The notes under the pieces: generated by a model
The model's database searches: none
Told to the model about the DNA's origin: nothing
The model's input: only the letters and a program-made list of their open reading frames with translations
Program-made: the position numbers and the translations under genes
NCBI RefSeq assembly: GCF_018413525.1
Contig: NZ_JAHCDD010000055.1
Span: forward strand, 1-39,188
DNA from: Acidovorax sp. CCYZU-2555
Lineage (GTDB): Bacteria; Pseudomonadota; Gammaproteobacteria; Burkholderiales; Burkholderiaceae_C
DNA: 39,188 nt
Reading direction: 5' to 3'
Part shown: piece by piece, positions 8,426 through 17,374 of the stretch
How the letters are laid out: each line of letters opens with the position of its first letter
Position numbering within the stretch: position 1 is the stretch's first letter

Positions 8426-9364
8426 ATGAGCTCCGCAGTTCCCTCGATGGCCGACCGTGACGGCAAAATCTGGATGGACGGCCAATTGGTCGAATGGCGC
8501 GACGCCAAGGTCCATGTGCTGACGCATACGCTGCATTACGGTTGCGGCGCATTCGAGGGCGTGCGCGCCTATGAGACGGAGAAAGGCACGGCCATTTTCC
8601 GCCTCGAAGACCACACCAAGCGGCTGTTCAACAGCGCCAAGATCCTGCGCATGAACATCCCGTTCACGCAGGAGCAGGTGAACCAGGCGCAGGTCGAGGT
8701 GGTGCGCGCCAACAAGCTCGCCTCGTGCTATCTGCGTCCGCTGACCTGGATTGGCGACAAGAAGCTGGGCGTTTCGCCCAAGGGCAACGACATCCACCTG
8801 ATGGTCGCGGCCTGGGCCTGGGGCGCCTACCTCGGCGAAGAGGGCATGGCGCGCGGCATCCGCGTCAAGACCAGCAGCTACACGCGCCACCATGTGAACA
8901 TCACCATGAGCCAGGCCAAGGCGGTGAGCAATTACACCAACTCCATCCTGGCCAACACCGAAGCCCTCGACGACGGCTACGACGAAGCGCTGCTGCTCGA
9001 CGCCGCAGGCTTCGTGTCCGAAGGCTCGGGCGAGAACATCTTCATCGTCAAGGACGGCGTGGTCGTCACGCCCGACCTGTCGGCCGGCGCGCTCAACGGC
9101 ATCACGCGCAACACCGTGTTCGCGATCTGCCAGGACCTGGGCCTTGAAGTGCAGCAGCGCCGCATCACGCGCGACGAGGTCTACATCAGCGACGAAGCTT
9201 TCTTCACCGGCACCGCCGCCGAAGTCACGCCCATCCGCGAACTCGACCGCATCGCCATCGGCGCGGGCAGCCGCGGCCCGATCACGCAGAAAATCCAGGC
9301 GGCCTTCTTTGACATCGTCAACGGTCGCAACCCCAAGTACGCGCACTGGCTCACGCTGGTGTAA
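8426..9364 (+). CDS. ilvE: Branched-chain amino acid aminotransferase
   Basis: A 312-residue class IV PLP aminotransferase. It performs the last step of leucine, isoleucine and valine synthesis and the first step of their breakdown, with 2-oxoglutarate/glutamate as partner. The PLP lysine is Lys165 in SQAKAVSNYTNS. Other family motifs are HYGCGAFEGVRAY (37-49), YLRPL (102-106) and the SEGSGENIF and FFTGTAAEVTPI blocks that bind the cofactor phosphate. The reading frame extends further upstream, but the ATG at 8426 has an AAAGGA ribosome site at 8415-8420 and gives the normal family length. A small zinc-finger gene follows after 39 bp. Confidence 0.95.
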   Translation: MSSAVPSMADRDGKIWMDGQLVEWRDAKVHVLTHTLHYGCGAFEGVRAYETEKGTAIFRLEDHTKRLFNSAKILRMNIPFTQEQVNQAQVEVVRANKLASCYLRPLTWIGDKKLGVSPKGNDIHLMVAAWAWGAYLGEEGMARGIRVKTSSYTRHHVNITMSQAKAVSNYTNSILANTEALDDGYDEALLLDAAGFVSEGSGENIFIVKDGVVVTPDLSAGALNGITRNTVFAICQDLGLEVQQRRITRDEVYISDEAFFTGTAAEVTPIRELDRIAIGAGSRGPITQKIQAAFFDIVNGRNPKYAHWLTLV

Positions 9365-9403
9365 GCGGTTTTTTTCCCAGCCCCCCGAGACAAGAGAATA
9401 CAA

Positions 9404-9610
9404 ATGACCCAAGCCGTCGTAGAACTGGCCGCCAAAGAACTCAATAGTTATGGCGGCGTGTACTGCCCCAGCCCGCGCGCTGACATGAAGCTGTGGAACA
9501 GCCACCCCAAGGTCTACCTGGACATCGCTCACACCGGCGAAGCCAAGTGCCCATACTGCGGCACCGTGTACCGCCTGAAGGCGGGTGAAGTCGTGGGCCA
9601 TGGCCACTGA
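9404..9610 (+). CDS. zf-CHCC zinc-finger protein
   Basis: A 68-residue protein with the zf-CHCC pattern: Cys21 in VYCPSP, His42 in DIAHTGEAKCPYCGTVYRL, and the pair CPYC (49-52). This fold is shared with the NDUFS6 subunit of respiratory complex I, where it binds zinc, but the role of free-standing bacterial members is not established. It follows ilvE closely and probably shares its transcript, which ends at a strong terminator just downstream. Confidence 0.88.
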   Translation: MTQAVVELAAKELNSYGGVYCPSPRADMKLWNSHPKVYLDIAHTGEAKCPYCGTVYRLKAGEVVGHGH

Positions 9611-9631
9611 CTTTCTCCGTTGAACGGTAGC

Positions 9632-9655
9632 AAAAGGGGCCTCGGGCCCCTTTTT
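9632..9655 (+). terminator. Strong intrinsic terminator after ilvE and the zf-CHCC gene
   Basis: A 10-bp stem, AAAAGGGGCC (9632-9641) with GGCCCCTTTT (9645-9654), has a TCG loop. The arms end in A and T runs, so it can act in both directions. Confidence 0.88.
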
Positions 9656-9686
9656 GTCACCTCGGCTTTTTTTGAAGGACCACGCC

Positions 9687-10817
9687 GTGCGCGTACTGCA
9701 TTTTGTGACCGGTGGGTTTTCCGGCGCGACCCAGGTCGCGGTCGATCTGTGTCTGGCCGCGCAGCGCAGCCAGTCGATGCCGGTGCTGCTGGTGCTGCGC
9801 CGCAAGCGCAATACCGACGCGGCGCGCGTGCAGGCGCTGCGCGACCAGGGGCTGGACGTTCGCGTCGTTCCCGGCTGGTCGCATGCGGCGACCATCTGGG
9901 CGCTGCGCAAGATTGCGCTCGAGTGGAAGCCCGACATTCTCGTGGCCCATGGTTTCAGCGACCATCTGTGGGGCCGCTATGCGGGCCTGCTGGCCGGCGT
10001 GCCGCAACTGGTGCACGTGGAGCACAACTCGCGCGAGCGCTACACCGGGTGGCGCCTCAAGCAGGCGCTGTGGCTGGACCGGCGCAGCGCGGCCAGCGTG
10101 GGCGTGTCGCGCGGCGTGCGCGACCGGTTGCTCGAGCTGGGCTTTGCGCGCGAACGCTGCGTCGCGATTCCCAACGGCATCGATCTGGCGCGCTTTCCCG
10201 CCGACCAGCTCCAGCCCTGGGCGCAGCGCGCGCCGGCCATCGTCATGGCCTCGCGCTTCGCGCGCCAGAAGGACCATGCGACATTGATCGAAGCGCTGGC
10301 GCTGCTCGGCGAGCAGGGCTTGCGCCCGCGGCTTTACCTGGCCGGCGGCGGCAAGGCGCGGCTGCGCGATCAGGCCCAGGCGCTGGTCGCCAAGCTGGGG
10401 CTGGGCGCGCAGGTGGAGTTCATGGGCCAGGTGGCGCAGCTGCCGCAGTTTCTCATGCAGCAGCAGTTGTTCGTTCTTTCCACCCACTACGAAGGCATGC
10501 CGCTGGCGCTGACCGAAGCCATGGCCGCGGGCTGTGCCTGCATAGGCAGCGATGTGGTCGGCGTGCGCGAAGTCATTGATGCGGGCCGCACCGGGCTGCT
10601 GGTGCCCGAAGGCGATGCGCCGGCGCTGGCCCGGGCGCTCAGGACGCTGCTCGCACAGCCCGACTACGCCCAGGCGCTGGCGCAGGCGGCGCGCGCCGAG
10701 GCCGAAGTGGCGTTCGATGTGTCGGTGATGCAGGCGGGCTACGAGGCGCTGCTGCGGCGCGTGCATGGGGGGGCGGGGGTCGGGGCTTCGACAGGCTCAG
10801 CCCGAACGGTTTTATAG
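9687..10817 (+). CDS. Glycosyltransferase family 4
   Basis: A 376-residue GT-B fold glycosyltransferase, expected to move a sugar from a nucleotide-sugar onto a cell-surface glycan at the cytoplasmic face. The N-terminal domain has the glycine-rich acceptor loop HFVTGGFSGATQ. The C-terminal donor domain has VASRFARQKDH, the YEGMPLALTEAMAAGC block with the conserved E-x7-E pair, and GRTGLLVPEGD. I chose the GTG at 9687: AAGGA lies at 9675-9679, and a start at 9654 would fall inside the terminator. The last residues, GASTGSARTVL, are encoded by repeat DNA (TCGACAGGCTCAGCCCGAACGG), so the original stop was probably displaced when the repeat arrived. Confidence 0.88.
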   Translation: MRVLHFVTGGFSGATQVAVDLCLAAQRSQSMPVLLVLRRKRNTDAARVQALRDQGLDVRVVPGWSHAATIWALRKIALEWKPDILVAHGFSDHLWGRYAGLLAGVPQLVHVEHNSRERYTGWRLKQALWLDRRSAASVGVSRGVRDRLLELGFARERCVAIPNGIDLARFPADQLQPWAQRAPAIVMASRFARQKDHATLIEALALLGEQGLRPRLYLAGGGKARLRDQAQALVAKLGLGAQVEFMGQVAQLPQFLMQQQLFVLSTHYEGMPLALTEAMAAGCACIGSDVVGVREVIDAGRTGLLVPEGDAPALARALRTLLAQPDYAQALAQAARAEAEVAFDVSVMQAGYEALLRRVHGGAGVGASTGSARTVL

Positions 10818-10904
10818 CTCAGCCCGAACGGTTTTACAGCTCGGCCCGAACGGTTTTACAGCTCAGCCCGAACGGTTTCATGGCTCGGGCCTGACGGTCT
10901 TATA
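10795..10904. repeat. Five tandem 22-bp repeats
   Basis: Five units with no spacers: 10795-10816, 10817-10838, 10839-10860, 10861-10882 and 10883-10904. The consensus begins GCTCAGCCCGAACGG and ends TTTTACA. Units 1-4 differ at only a few positions; unit 5 is more degraded. The unit is one arm of the palindromic repeat seen at 4834-4924. The array covers the stop codon of the GT4 gene and lies between convergent glycosyltransferase genes. Confidence 0.9.
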
Positions 10905-10933
10905 GGCGCCGGTTCAGCCCGAATGCAGCCCTG

Positions 10934-11695
10934 CTACAGCCGGGACTGCGTGCGCCTATGGCGCGCATTTCCCAGGCTCAGGCCCAGTTTCATCACGAAC
11001 TTGCGTAACTTCTGCAACAGCGGCACACGCGGCTTCTCGGTCCAGATGGAGCTCACGAAGCTGGTCTCGTCGAGGATCAGCAGCGAGGGCACGGTGCCCA
11101 GGATGCGCAAATCGTTTTCCCACCAGAAGCGCAGGTCGACGTCGATCGGTCGGCCAAACGGCACGCGCGTGGCCAGCAGCTTGGCCGCGCCCGCGCGGCT
11201 GATCACATAGCCGGCCGTCATGCTGGGAACGCGCTGGTATTCGACCAGGGCCACATCGGGCAGCAGCGGGCGCTGGCTGCGCACTTTCTCGTGCACGCGG
11301 CCCAGCAGCTTGACCATGTCCCAGGGGATGTCGAGCGCGGCGATCGCCGCGATGCCATCGGCCAGCCGGTCGTCGAGGCGCACGTCGTCCTCGAGCACCA
11401 CCATCGCGGGCGCGTCGCTGGCGATCAGTTGCCGCCAGGCCTGGATATGGCTCGCATAGCAGCCCTTTTCGCCGTTCACCAGCGGCTTGTAGTACTGGTC
11501 GCGGTTGAGCTCGGGGCTGTAGAGCGCGTCCTGCTCGGCGGCCGGCAGCTCGGCCCACCAGACCGCGTGCAGGCGCTGGCCTGGCAGGTTCAGGCGCGCG
11601 AGTTCGGCTTCGAGGCGCTCGCGCCGCTCGGCATCGCGGTCGAGATTGACGAAGAGCAGCGGAATTTTGGCGGCGTCGTAGGCCATGGGTTTCAT
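10934..11695 (-). CDS. Glycosyltransferase family 25 (LOS/LPS glycosyltransferase)
   Basis: A 253-residue protein of the GT25 family, whose members add galactose or other sugars to lipooligosaccharide. Motifs in order are LLFVNLDRDAERRERLEAEL near the N-terminus, EKGCYASHIQAWRQL, and VVLEDDVRLDD, the acidic metal and nucleotide-sugar site. A basic C-terminal tail (KLRKFVMKLGL) could help membrane association. I chose the ATG at 11695 because it overlaps the TGA of the upstream gene (ATGA), which indicates translational coupling. The frame could extend to 11716, but that would overlap the neighbour further. Confidence 0.88.
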   Translation of the reverse strand: MKPMAYDAAKIPLLFVNLDRDAERRERLEAELARLNLPGQRLHAVWWAELPAAEQDALYSPELNRDQYYKPLVNGEKGCYASHIQAWRQLIASDAPAMVVLEDDVRLDDRLADGIAAIAALDIPWDMVKLLGRVHEKVRSQRPLLPDVALVEYQRVPSMTAGYVISRAGAAKLLATRVPFGRPIDVDLRFWWENDLRILGTVPSLLILDETSFVSSIWTEKPRVPLLQKLRKFVMKLGLSLGNARHRRTQSRL

Positions 11696-12411
11696 TTCCA
11701 CAGGCGTTTCCACCACGGGCGACGGCGCGGCGGCTGGCCGCTTTCGGCGGCCTGCAGCTGCTCGACGATTTCGAGATAGTGGCGGAAGTTCAGCGGCCGG
11801 TCTGCAAGGACGTCGTCAGCAACCGCGTGGAAAATGGCTTCGTACGCGGGTTTGCGCGATTCGAACAGGTGAAAGAAGTCGCGCTCGCCGTAGAAAGTGC
11901 CGATGCCGAACACGCCTTCGTTGCCCAGCGACCATTTGGGCAGCAGGCAGGCGCTCACGGCCGGCATGACCACGGGAATGCCGGCTTCGCGCGCCAGCAC
12001 CGACATCACTTCGGCGGCGTCGTGCAGCTTGCTCGAGCGCATGGTCGGAGAACCCAGTTGCATCCACATACTCTTGCGAAATGCCATGAACATCGGCCCC
12101 GCATACACTTGCGTGCCTTGCTTGTGGTTGGAGAACTGTGCAAGCCCGAACAGCGCGCCGTTTTCGGCGTGCTGGACGGCCGCGAGGTAGGCCGCACGGT
12201 TCAACGCGAAGGCGTCGATGTCGCAGAACACCACGATGTCATCGGGTGCGAGCCGCTCGATGACTTGGTTCATCCACAGGCCATGGGGCTGCTGATCGGC
12301 ACGCTCCTGTTGCAGCGGTATGTCAAGGTGCGCGAAGACTTCGCGCTGCTTGGACAGGATGCTGCCGGGAATGTTATCCCAGTACATGGCATGGACGGTA
12401 GGAATTTTCAT
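11692..12411 (-). CDS. Uncharacterised protein, possible glycosyltransferase-like
   Basis: A 239-residue protein whose family I do not recognise. It has no signal peptide or membrane segment. The segment DDIVVFCDIDAFALNRAAY resembles the hydrophobic strand plus DxD of GT-A glycosyltransferases, and the layout of a short N-terminal strand followed by WMNQVIERL would fit, but this is an inference. The C-terminus is basic and Trp-rich (PRRRPWWKRLWK), as in peripheral membrane proteins. It overlaps the GT25 gene by ATGA and is divergent from an O-antigen ligase, so a role in surface-glycan synthesis is likely. The ATG at 12411 is preferred over a TTG at 12429; neither has a convincing ribosome site. 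Confidence 0.7.
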   Translation of the reverse strand: MKIPTVHAMYWDNIPGSILSKQREVFAHLDIPLQQERADQQPHGLWMNQVIERLAPDDIVVFCDIDAFALNRAAYLAAVQHAENGALFGLAQFSNHKQGTQVYAGPMFMAFRKSMWMQLGSPTMRSSKLHDAAEVMSVLAREAGIPVVMPAVSACLLPKWSLGNEGVFGIGTFYGERDFFHLFESRKPAYEAIFHAVADDVLADRPLNFRHYLEIVEQLQAAESGQPPRRRPWWKRLWK

Positions 12412-12548
12412 AGTCAAATTGTTACTCAATACAGCCGCTGAAATGCGTGCAGCCCGGTACAGGTCGACTGAATGCTTTCTTGTGCGAACAGGGCCGGTGG
12501 CAATGCCGCCATTAAAAACCGTTTTCTATTCCCCCCTGTATTTTCGCT

Positions 12549-13844
12549 ATGACCTTTGATACCCGCCGCATGCAGGCGCTTTCCGAATCTGCCGCCCTGG
12601 TCTGTCTGGTGGTGGTCTTTCTGTCTTTTCCCGTGGCGATGGCGCTGGCTTACATCGCGATGGCGCTGGCACTGCTGTTCGGGCTGCTCAGCGGCAGGAT
12701 CTGGCAGCGCTGGCCCACGGTGCGGCGCGCGCCCGTGGTCTGGGCGGCGCTGGGGCTCTATGGGTTGATGCTGCTGGGCATTCTGTACACACCTGCAAGC
12801 CATGACGACATCGTTTTGCACCTGTCCAAGTACAGCAAGCTGCTGCTGGTGCCGGTGTGCATCGCGCTGCTCGCCGAGAGCGCCTGGCGCCGGCGCTGCG
12901 TGAATGCCTTCGTGCTGGCGATGCTGTTCATCCTCGGCTCGGTCTACGCGAACATCTTCTGGGACCTGCCCTGGTCGCGCACCCATAACCTGGGCTGGGG
13001 CCAGGACCATACGGTGATCGGCGACTACATCACGCAGAACGTGATGATGACGTTCTTCGTCGTGCTGGCGCTGGACCGGGGCCTGCGTGCCAGCGCGGCC
13101 TGGTGGCGGCGCAGCGCCTGGTGGCTCGCGGCCCTGATGGCGGCGCTGAGCATCACCCATCTGTCGAGCGGCCGCACCGGCTATCTGCTGCTGATGGTGG
13201 CGCTGATCGCCTTCCTGCTGCTGGCCGCGCAGGGCTGGAAGCGCTGGCTCGCGCTGGGCATTCTGGCGCTGGGCCTGGTGACGGTGGTCGCGACCTCCAC
13301 GGAAGTGCAGGAGCGCGTGAAGCTCGGCATCACCGAAGCGCGCAACAGCAAGAGCATGGAAATCACCAGCATCGGCGGGCGCATCAACTTCTGGAAGAAC
13401 ACCTGGTCGCTGGTCGAGCAGAAGCCGATCACGGGCTGGGGCACGGGCAGCTACCACGACACCTGGTGCGAAGAGGTCACGGCCGAAGGCTGGTGTGCTT
13501 TCGGTCGCTGGCACCCGCACAACCAGTACCTGTTCCTCTGGATGGAAAACGGCATTCTGGGCCTGCTCGCTTTCCTGGTGCTGATCGGCGCGCCGGTCTG
13601 GGCCGCGCGCGGCGCCCAGCCCCACCAGCGCCGCCTGCTGCTGAGCTTCGCGGTGATCCTGGCCGTCAACAGCCTGATCAACGCTTCGCTGTGGAGCTCG
13701 CGCGAAAGCCATTTCTTCGTGATGCTGCTGATCGTGCTGTGCGCGGATGCGCTTTATGGGAGCCGGCGGCCGGCCGAGGCGCCGCCCGCTGAGGCGCGCC
13801 CAGCTAAGGCGCCCCCCGCTGAGGCGCGCCCAGCCGTTCGCTGA
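12549..13844 (+). CDS. O-antigen ligase family protein (WaaL-like)
   Basis: A 431-residue polytopic membrane protein with about ten or more hydrophobic segments and a large periplasmic loop late in the protein. The loop carries GGRINFWKNTWSLVEQKPITGWGTGSYHD and then WHPHNQYLFLWMENGILGLL, the H-x-H-N block typical of the O-antigen ligase/Wzy superfamily. Such enzymes attach undecaprenyl-linked glycan to lipid A-core. It could instead be a polymerase or protein O-glycosylase of the same fold. The C-terminus carries two 10-residue Pro/Ala/Glu repeats that look recently duplicated. The stop is only 1 bp from the stop of the convergent histidine kinase. Confidence 0.86.
   Translation: MTFDTRRMQALSESAALVCLVVVFLSFPVAMALAYIAMALALLFGLLSGRIWQRWPTVRRAPVVWAALGLYGLMLLGILYTPASHDDIVLHLSKYSKLLLVPVCIALLAESAWRRRCVNAFVLAMLFILGSVYANIFWDLPWSRTHNLGWGQDHTVIGDYITQNVMMTFFVVLALDRGLRASAAWWRRSAWWLAALMAALSITHLSSGRTGYLLLMVALIAFLLLAAQGWKRWLALGILALGLVTVVATSTEVQERVKLGITEARNSKSMEITSIGGRINFWKNTWSLVEQKPITGWGTGSYHDTWCEEVTAEGWCAFGRWHPHNQYLFLWMENGILGLLAFLVLIGAPVWAARGAQPHQRRLLLSFAVILAVNSLINASLWSSRESHFFVMLLIVLCADALYGSRRPAEAPPAEARPAKAPPAEARPAVR
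13770..13829 (+). repeat. Two in-frame 30-bp tandem repeats in the ligase C-terminus
   Basis: Units 13770-13799 and 13800-13829 encode PAEAPPAEAR and PAKAPPAEAR. Each unit is itself two near-copies of 15 bp. Multiples of three keep the frame, so copy number could vary without breaking the protein. Confidence 0.85.
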
Positions 13845-13845
13845 T

Positions 13846-15060
13846 TCAGGCCCGGGGCAGGCGCAGCACGAAGCGCGCGCCGCCGCCTTCGCGGGCTTCG
13901 CAGTGCACGCTGCCGCCGTGGCGCTCGGCAATCGAGCGCACCAGTGCCAGGCCCAGGCCCACGCCGCCCGAGCGCTCGCTCGCGCCCGGCAGGCGGTAGA
14001 ACTTCTCGAAAATGCGTTCGCGCTGGTCGGCCGGCACGCCCGGGCCGCGGTCGTCGACGCGGATTTCGGCCTGGCCGCTCACATGCGCCAGCTCCAGCGT
14101 GATCTCGCCATGGCTGTAGCGGCGCGCGTTCTCCAGCAGGTTGCGCACCGCGCGGCGCAGCAGCTTGGCGACGCCCGGCACTTCCAGTTCGGCCAGGTCC
14201 TGCAACTGCAGTTCGGCGTCGATGCGCGCGCATTCCTCGGCGCACAGGCCGATCAGATCGACCGACTCTTCGGTGCCCACGTCGACTTCGCGCGAGTCGA
14301 GCCGGCTGGCGAGCAGGATTTCGTCGACCAACTGGTCGAGCTCGTTGACGTTGCGCAGGATTTCGGCGCGCGAAGCCGGCGAGGGCTGCTCGCCCGACAT
14401 CAGCTCCATGCCCATGCGGATGCGCGTCAGCGGCGAGCGCAGCTCGTGCGAGGCATTCGCCAGCAGCGACTTTTGCGAAGCCATCAGCGCTTCGATGCGT
14501 TCGGCCGAGGCGTTGAACTGGCGCGAGAGATCGGCCAATTCGTCATTGCCCTGCACCGGCACGCGCGTCGCCAGATCGCCTTCACCAAAGCGCTGCACGC
14601 TGCGCTGCAGGTGTTCGAGTCGCTTGAGCAGCCGGCGGATGATGGGAAACACGCCCAGCGCCACGGCGATGCCGACCAGCGCCAGCATCCACAGGAAACC
14701 GAAAGGCCGCAGCCAGAACGCTGCCGGGCCATGCGGCGGCGGGCGCTCGCCGCGCTGGGTGCGCGGCGCCATCTGCAGGCTGAAGCTCTGGCCGTCGGCA
14801 CCCGCGATATCGAAGCGCAGGCCTTCGGACGGGTCGCCGGGCCGGCGTATGCCCAGGCCCTGGGCCAGCACCTGGCCGTTGCCGTCGCGCAGCACGATTT
14901 CGCGCGCCGGCGCGGCGCTGGCGCTGTTCTGCTGCGCGTTGAATTCCGCCGCGGTCTGCCAGGCCCAGGCGACCAGCAGCGTCAGCACCGCCACGCCGCC
15001 GACCACGGCCAGCCAGATGCGCAGGTACAGCCGGCGGGAGAAGAGGCGCAGCAACGACAT
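13846..15060 (-). CDS. Two-component sensor histidine kinase
   Basis: A 404-residue inner-membrane kinase. TM1 is at about 13-35, a periplasmic sensor region at about 36-115 includes a Pro/Arg-rich stretch, and TM2 is at about 117-139. A HAMP linker follows ([34 protein letters not shown]). The H-box is [15 protein letters not shown] with His205 as the phosphorylated residue. The ATPase domain shows the N-box [12 protein letters not shown]1 DDRGPGVP and G2 [10 protein letters not shown]. Its layout resembles CpxA/RstB-type kinases. It begins 4 bp after the response regulator, so the two form an operon. The signal is unknown. The frame extends to 15090, but that would overlap the regulator gene. 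Confidence 0.93.
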   Translation of the reverse strand: MSLLRLFSRRLYLRIWLAVVGGVAVLTLLVAWAWQTAAEFNAQQNSASAAPAREIVLRDGNGQVLAQGLGIRRPGDPSEGLRFDIAGADGQSFSLQMAPRTQRGERPPPHGPAAFWLRPFGFLWMLALVGIAVALGVFPIIRRLLKRLEHLQRSVQRFGEGDLATRVPVQGNDELADLSRQFNASAERIEALMASQKSLLANASHELRSPLTRIRMGMELMSGEQPSPASRAEILRNVNELDQLVDEILLASRLDSREVDVGTEESVDLIGLCAEECARIDAELQLQDLAELEVPGVAKLLRRAVRNLLENARRYSHGEITLELAHVSGQAEIRVDDRGPGVPADQRERIFEKFYRLPGASERSGGVGLGLALVRSIAERHGGSVHCEAREGGGARFVLRLPRA

Positions 15061-15064
15061 GGCT

Positions 15065-15787
15065 TCAGTCCTGCTGCTTGGCGAACACATAGCCCACGCC
15101 GCGCACCGTCAGGATGCGTTTCGGGGCCTTGGGGTCGACTTCGATCGCCGCGCGGATGCGGCCCATGTGCACGTCGATGGAGCGGTCAAAGGCTTCGAGT
15201 TCGCGGCCGCGCACGGCTTCCATGATCTGTTCGCGCGAAAGCACGCGGCCCGCGCGCTCGGCCAGCGCCACGAGCAGGTCGAACTGGTAGGAGGTCAGCT
15301 CGCTGGCCTGGCCGCCGACGGTCACGGTGCGCGCATCGCGGTCGATTTCCAGCGTGCCGAAGCGCAGCGCCTGGCTGGTCGCTTCCGCGTTGCCCTTGCC
15401 CTGGCGGCGCAGGATGGCACGGATGCGCGCCAGCAGCTCGCGCGGCTCGAACGGCTTGGGCAGGTAGTCGTCGGCGCCGATCTCGAGGCCGATCACGCGG
15501 TCCATGGGATCGCCCTTGGCCGTGAGCATCAGCACCGGCGTCTGCGCCGCGGGGCCGGGCAGCGCGCGGATGCGGCGGCAGACTTCGAGGCCGTCGATGT
15601 CGGGCAGCATCAGGTCGAGGATCACGAGGTCGGGCAGCGCCTGCAGGTCGGTGACCTGCAGCGCGGCCAGGCCGCTGAGGCCATCGCCGCAGTGGTTGAG
15701 CCTGAGGCCGTTCTGGCCCAGGTACTCGCCCACCATCTGGGCGAGGCGGGCGTCGTCTTCGATCATCAGCAGGTTGTGCACGCTCAT
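15065..15787 (-). CDS. OmpR-family response regulator
   Basis: A 240-residue regulator with a receiver domain and a winged-helix DNA-binding domain. The phosphorylated residue is Asp58 in LVILDLMLPDIDG; Asp11 and Asp12 form the acidic pocket, and MLTAKG and LPKPF carry the conserved Thr and Lys. The OmpR/PhoB-type effector domain includes SYQFDLLVALAERAGRVLSREQIMEAVRG and ends with RSIDVHMGRIRAAIE...ILTVRGVGYVF. The ATG at 15787 gives the standard N-terminus; an ATG at 15826 is also in frame, but its GAAGG is only one base away. It forms an operon with the kinase just downstream. Targets are unknown. Confidence 0.93.
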   Translation of the reverse strand: MSVHNLLMIEDDARLAQMVGEYLGQNGLRLNHCGDGLSGLAALQVTDLQALPDLVILDLMLPDIDGLEVCRRIRALPGPAAQTPVLMLTAKGDPMDRVIGLEIGADDYLPKPFEPRELLARIRAILRRQGKGNAEATSQALRFGTLEIDRDARTVTVGGQASELTSYQFDLLVALAERAGRVLSREQIMEAVRGRELEAFDRSIDVHMGRIRAAIEVDPKAPKRILTVRGVGYVFAKQQD

Positions 15788-15910
15788 GGGGTCCGTCGCA
15801 GTAAGGGAGTTAGAGGGCAGGGCCATGCCTTCAATGGTGGCGCCAAGCTGTCACAGCTGCTTGTCGCCAGCGTAAAGATGGGGTAAATCTGGCGCGCGTG
15901 GCGGCTCCTG

Positions 15911-17254
15911 TCAATCGTGTGTCAGCGGCACGCGTGAAGCGGCCCAGACCAGCAGCAGCACGGGCAGGCCCAGCAGCGCCGTGGCCGTGAAGAACGTCGC
16001 ATAGCCATGGGCGTCGACGAAGACGCCCGAGAAGCCCGCGATCCATTTGGGCGCGAGCAGCATCATCGAGCTGAACAGCGCGTATTGCGTCGCCGAGTAC
16101 TGCACGTTGGTCAGCGCCGAAAGGTAGGCGATGAACGCCGCCGACGCAATGCCGCCGGCCAGATTGTCGGCCGAGACCACGAACACCAGGCCCGTGAGGT
16201 CATGGCCGCGCGTGGCCAGCAGCGCGAACAGCAAGTTGGTGACGGCCGACAGCAGCGCGCCCAGCATCAGCACGCGCATCACGCCCCAGCGCATGGCCAT
16301 CGCGCCGCCGAGAAACGCGCCGGCCAGCGTCATGATCACGCCGAAGACCTTGGTCACGGCCGCGACCTCGTCCTTGGTGAAGCCCATGTCGACATAGAAA
16401 GGGTTGGCCATGATGCCCATCACCACATCGCTGATGCGGTAGACGGCGATCAGCGCCAGGATCAGCGCGGCCTGCCAGCGGTAGCGGCGGATGAAGTCGG
16501 CGAACGGCTCGACCAGCGCGCCGCGCAGCCATTCGCCTGCATTGCGCGCGCGCGGCAAGGCCCGCGGCGCGGGTTCGCGCGACAGCAGCACCGTGACCAC
16601 GCCCAGCAGCATGCTCGCGGCCATCGCGCAGTAGGCGACCTGCCAGGCGTTGTGCATATAGCCCGTGGCATCGCCCTGGGTGCGCGCCGCGATCCACAGC
16701 ACGCCCGCGCCGGCCCAGATCATCGCCAACCGGTAGCCGGTCTGGTAAGTCGCGGCGAGCGCGGCCTGGCGGTCGGTGTCGGCCGATTCGATGCGAAAGG
16801 CATCGAGCGCGATGTCCTGCGTGGCCGAGCCGAAGGCCACGGCCAGCGCGCACCAGACGACGGGCTGCAGGCTGGTCAGCGGGTCGTTGAACGCCATGCC
16901 TATCAGGCCAGCCATCACCATCAGCTGCGACAGCAGCAGCCAGCTGCGCCGGCGCCCGAGCCGGCGCGTGAGCAGCGGCAGCGGCAGGTGATCGACCAGC
17001 GGAGACCAGAGCCATTTGAACGCATAGACCAGGCCGACCCAGCTCAGATAGCCTATGGTCGCGCGGTCCACGCCGGCTTCGCGCAGCCAGAACGACAGCG
17101 TGCCCAGCACCAGCAACAGCGGCAGTCCCGCCGAAAAGCCCAGGGCCAGCATGCGCCAGCTCGCGGGTTCGCGGTAGACACGCCAGGTGTCGCGCCAGCT
17201 GCGGGGAGGGACGGGAACGGAAGTCGGCGCGGCTTGGGAAGTGGATTGGGTCAT
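15911..17254 (-). CDS. ampG: AmpG-like muropeptide permease (MFS)
   Basis: A 447-residue MFS protein of about 12-14 membrane segments matching AmpG, which imports anhydro-muropeptides for cell-wall recycling and thereby feeds AmpR-type beta-lactamase induction. Typical stretches are FSAGLPLLLVLGTLSFWLREAGV, IGYLSWVGLVYAFKWLWSPLVD and FGSATQDIALDAFRIE. The frame continues far upstream, but that part is antisense to the M48 gene and not membrane-like; ATG 17254 is the best start, although no strong ribosome site is visible. No beta-lactamase or ampR gene is nearby. Confidence 0.87.
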   Translation of the reverse strand: MTQSTSQAAPTSVPVPPRSWRDTWRVYREPASWRMLALGFSAGLPLLLVLGTLSFWLREAGVDRATIGYLSWVGLVYAFKWLWSPLVDHLPLPLLTRRLGRRRSWLLLSQLMVMAGLIGMAFNDPLTSLQPVVWCALAVAFGSATQDIALDAFRIESADTDRQAALAATYQTGYRLAMIWAGAGVLWIAARTQGDATGYMHNAWQVAYCAMAASMLLGVVTVLLSREPAPRALPRARNAGEWLRGALVEPFADFIRRYRWQAALILALIAVYRISDVVMGIMANPFYVDMGFTKDEVAAVTKVFGVIMTLAGAFLGGAMAMRWGVMRVLMLGALLSAVTNLLFALLATRGHDLTGLVFVVSADNLAGGIASAAFIAYLSALTNVQYSATQYALFSSMMLLAPKWIAGFSGVFVDAHGYATFFTATALLGLPVLLLVWAASRVPLTHD

Positions 17255-17374
17255 GGCTAAAAGAGCGGGCTGCGGGCCCATTATCGGCATGCTTTGCGAC
17301 TGTGCCCGGGTGTCGGGCCCGGGTTGCGCTCTTGTCTGACGGCTGGCGCCAGCAGAACGGCTAGACTTTTGCGC

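Noticed and set aside
10795-10904. Possible CRISPR array
   Set aside because: The 22-bp units are contiguous with no spacers, and there are no cas genes. It is a plain tandem repeat.
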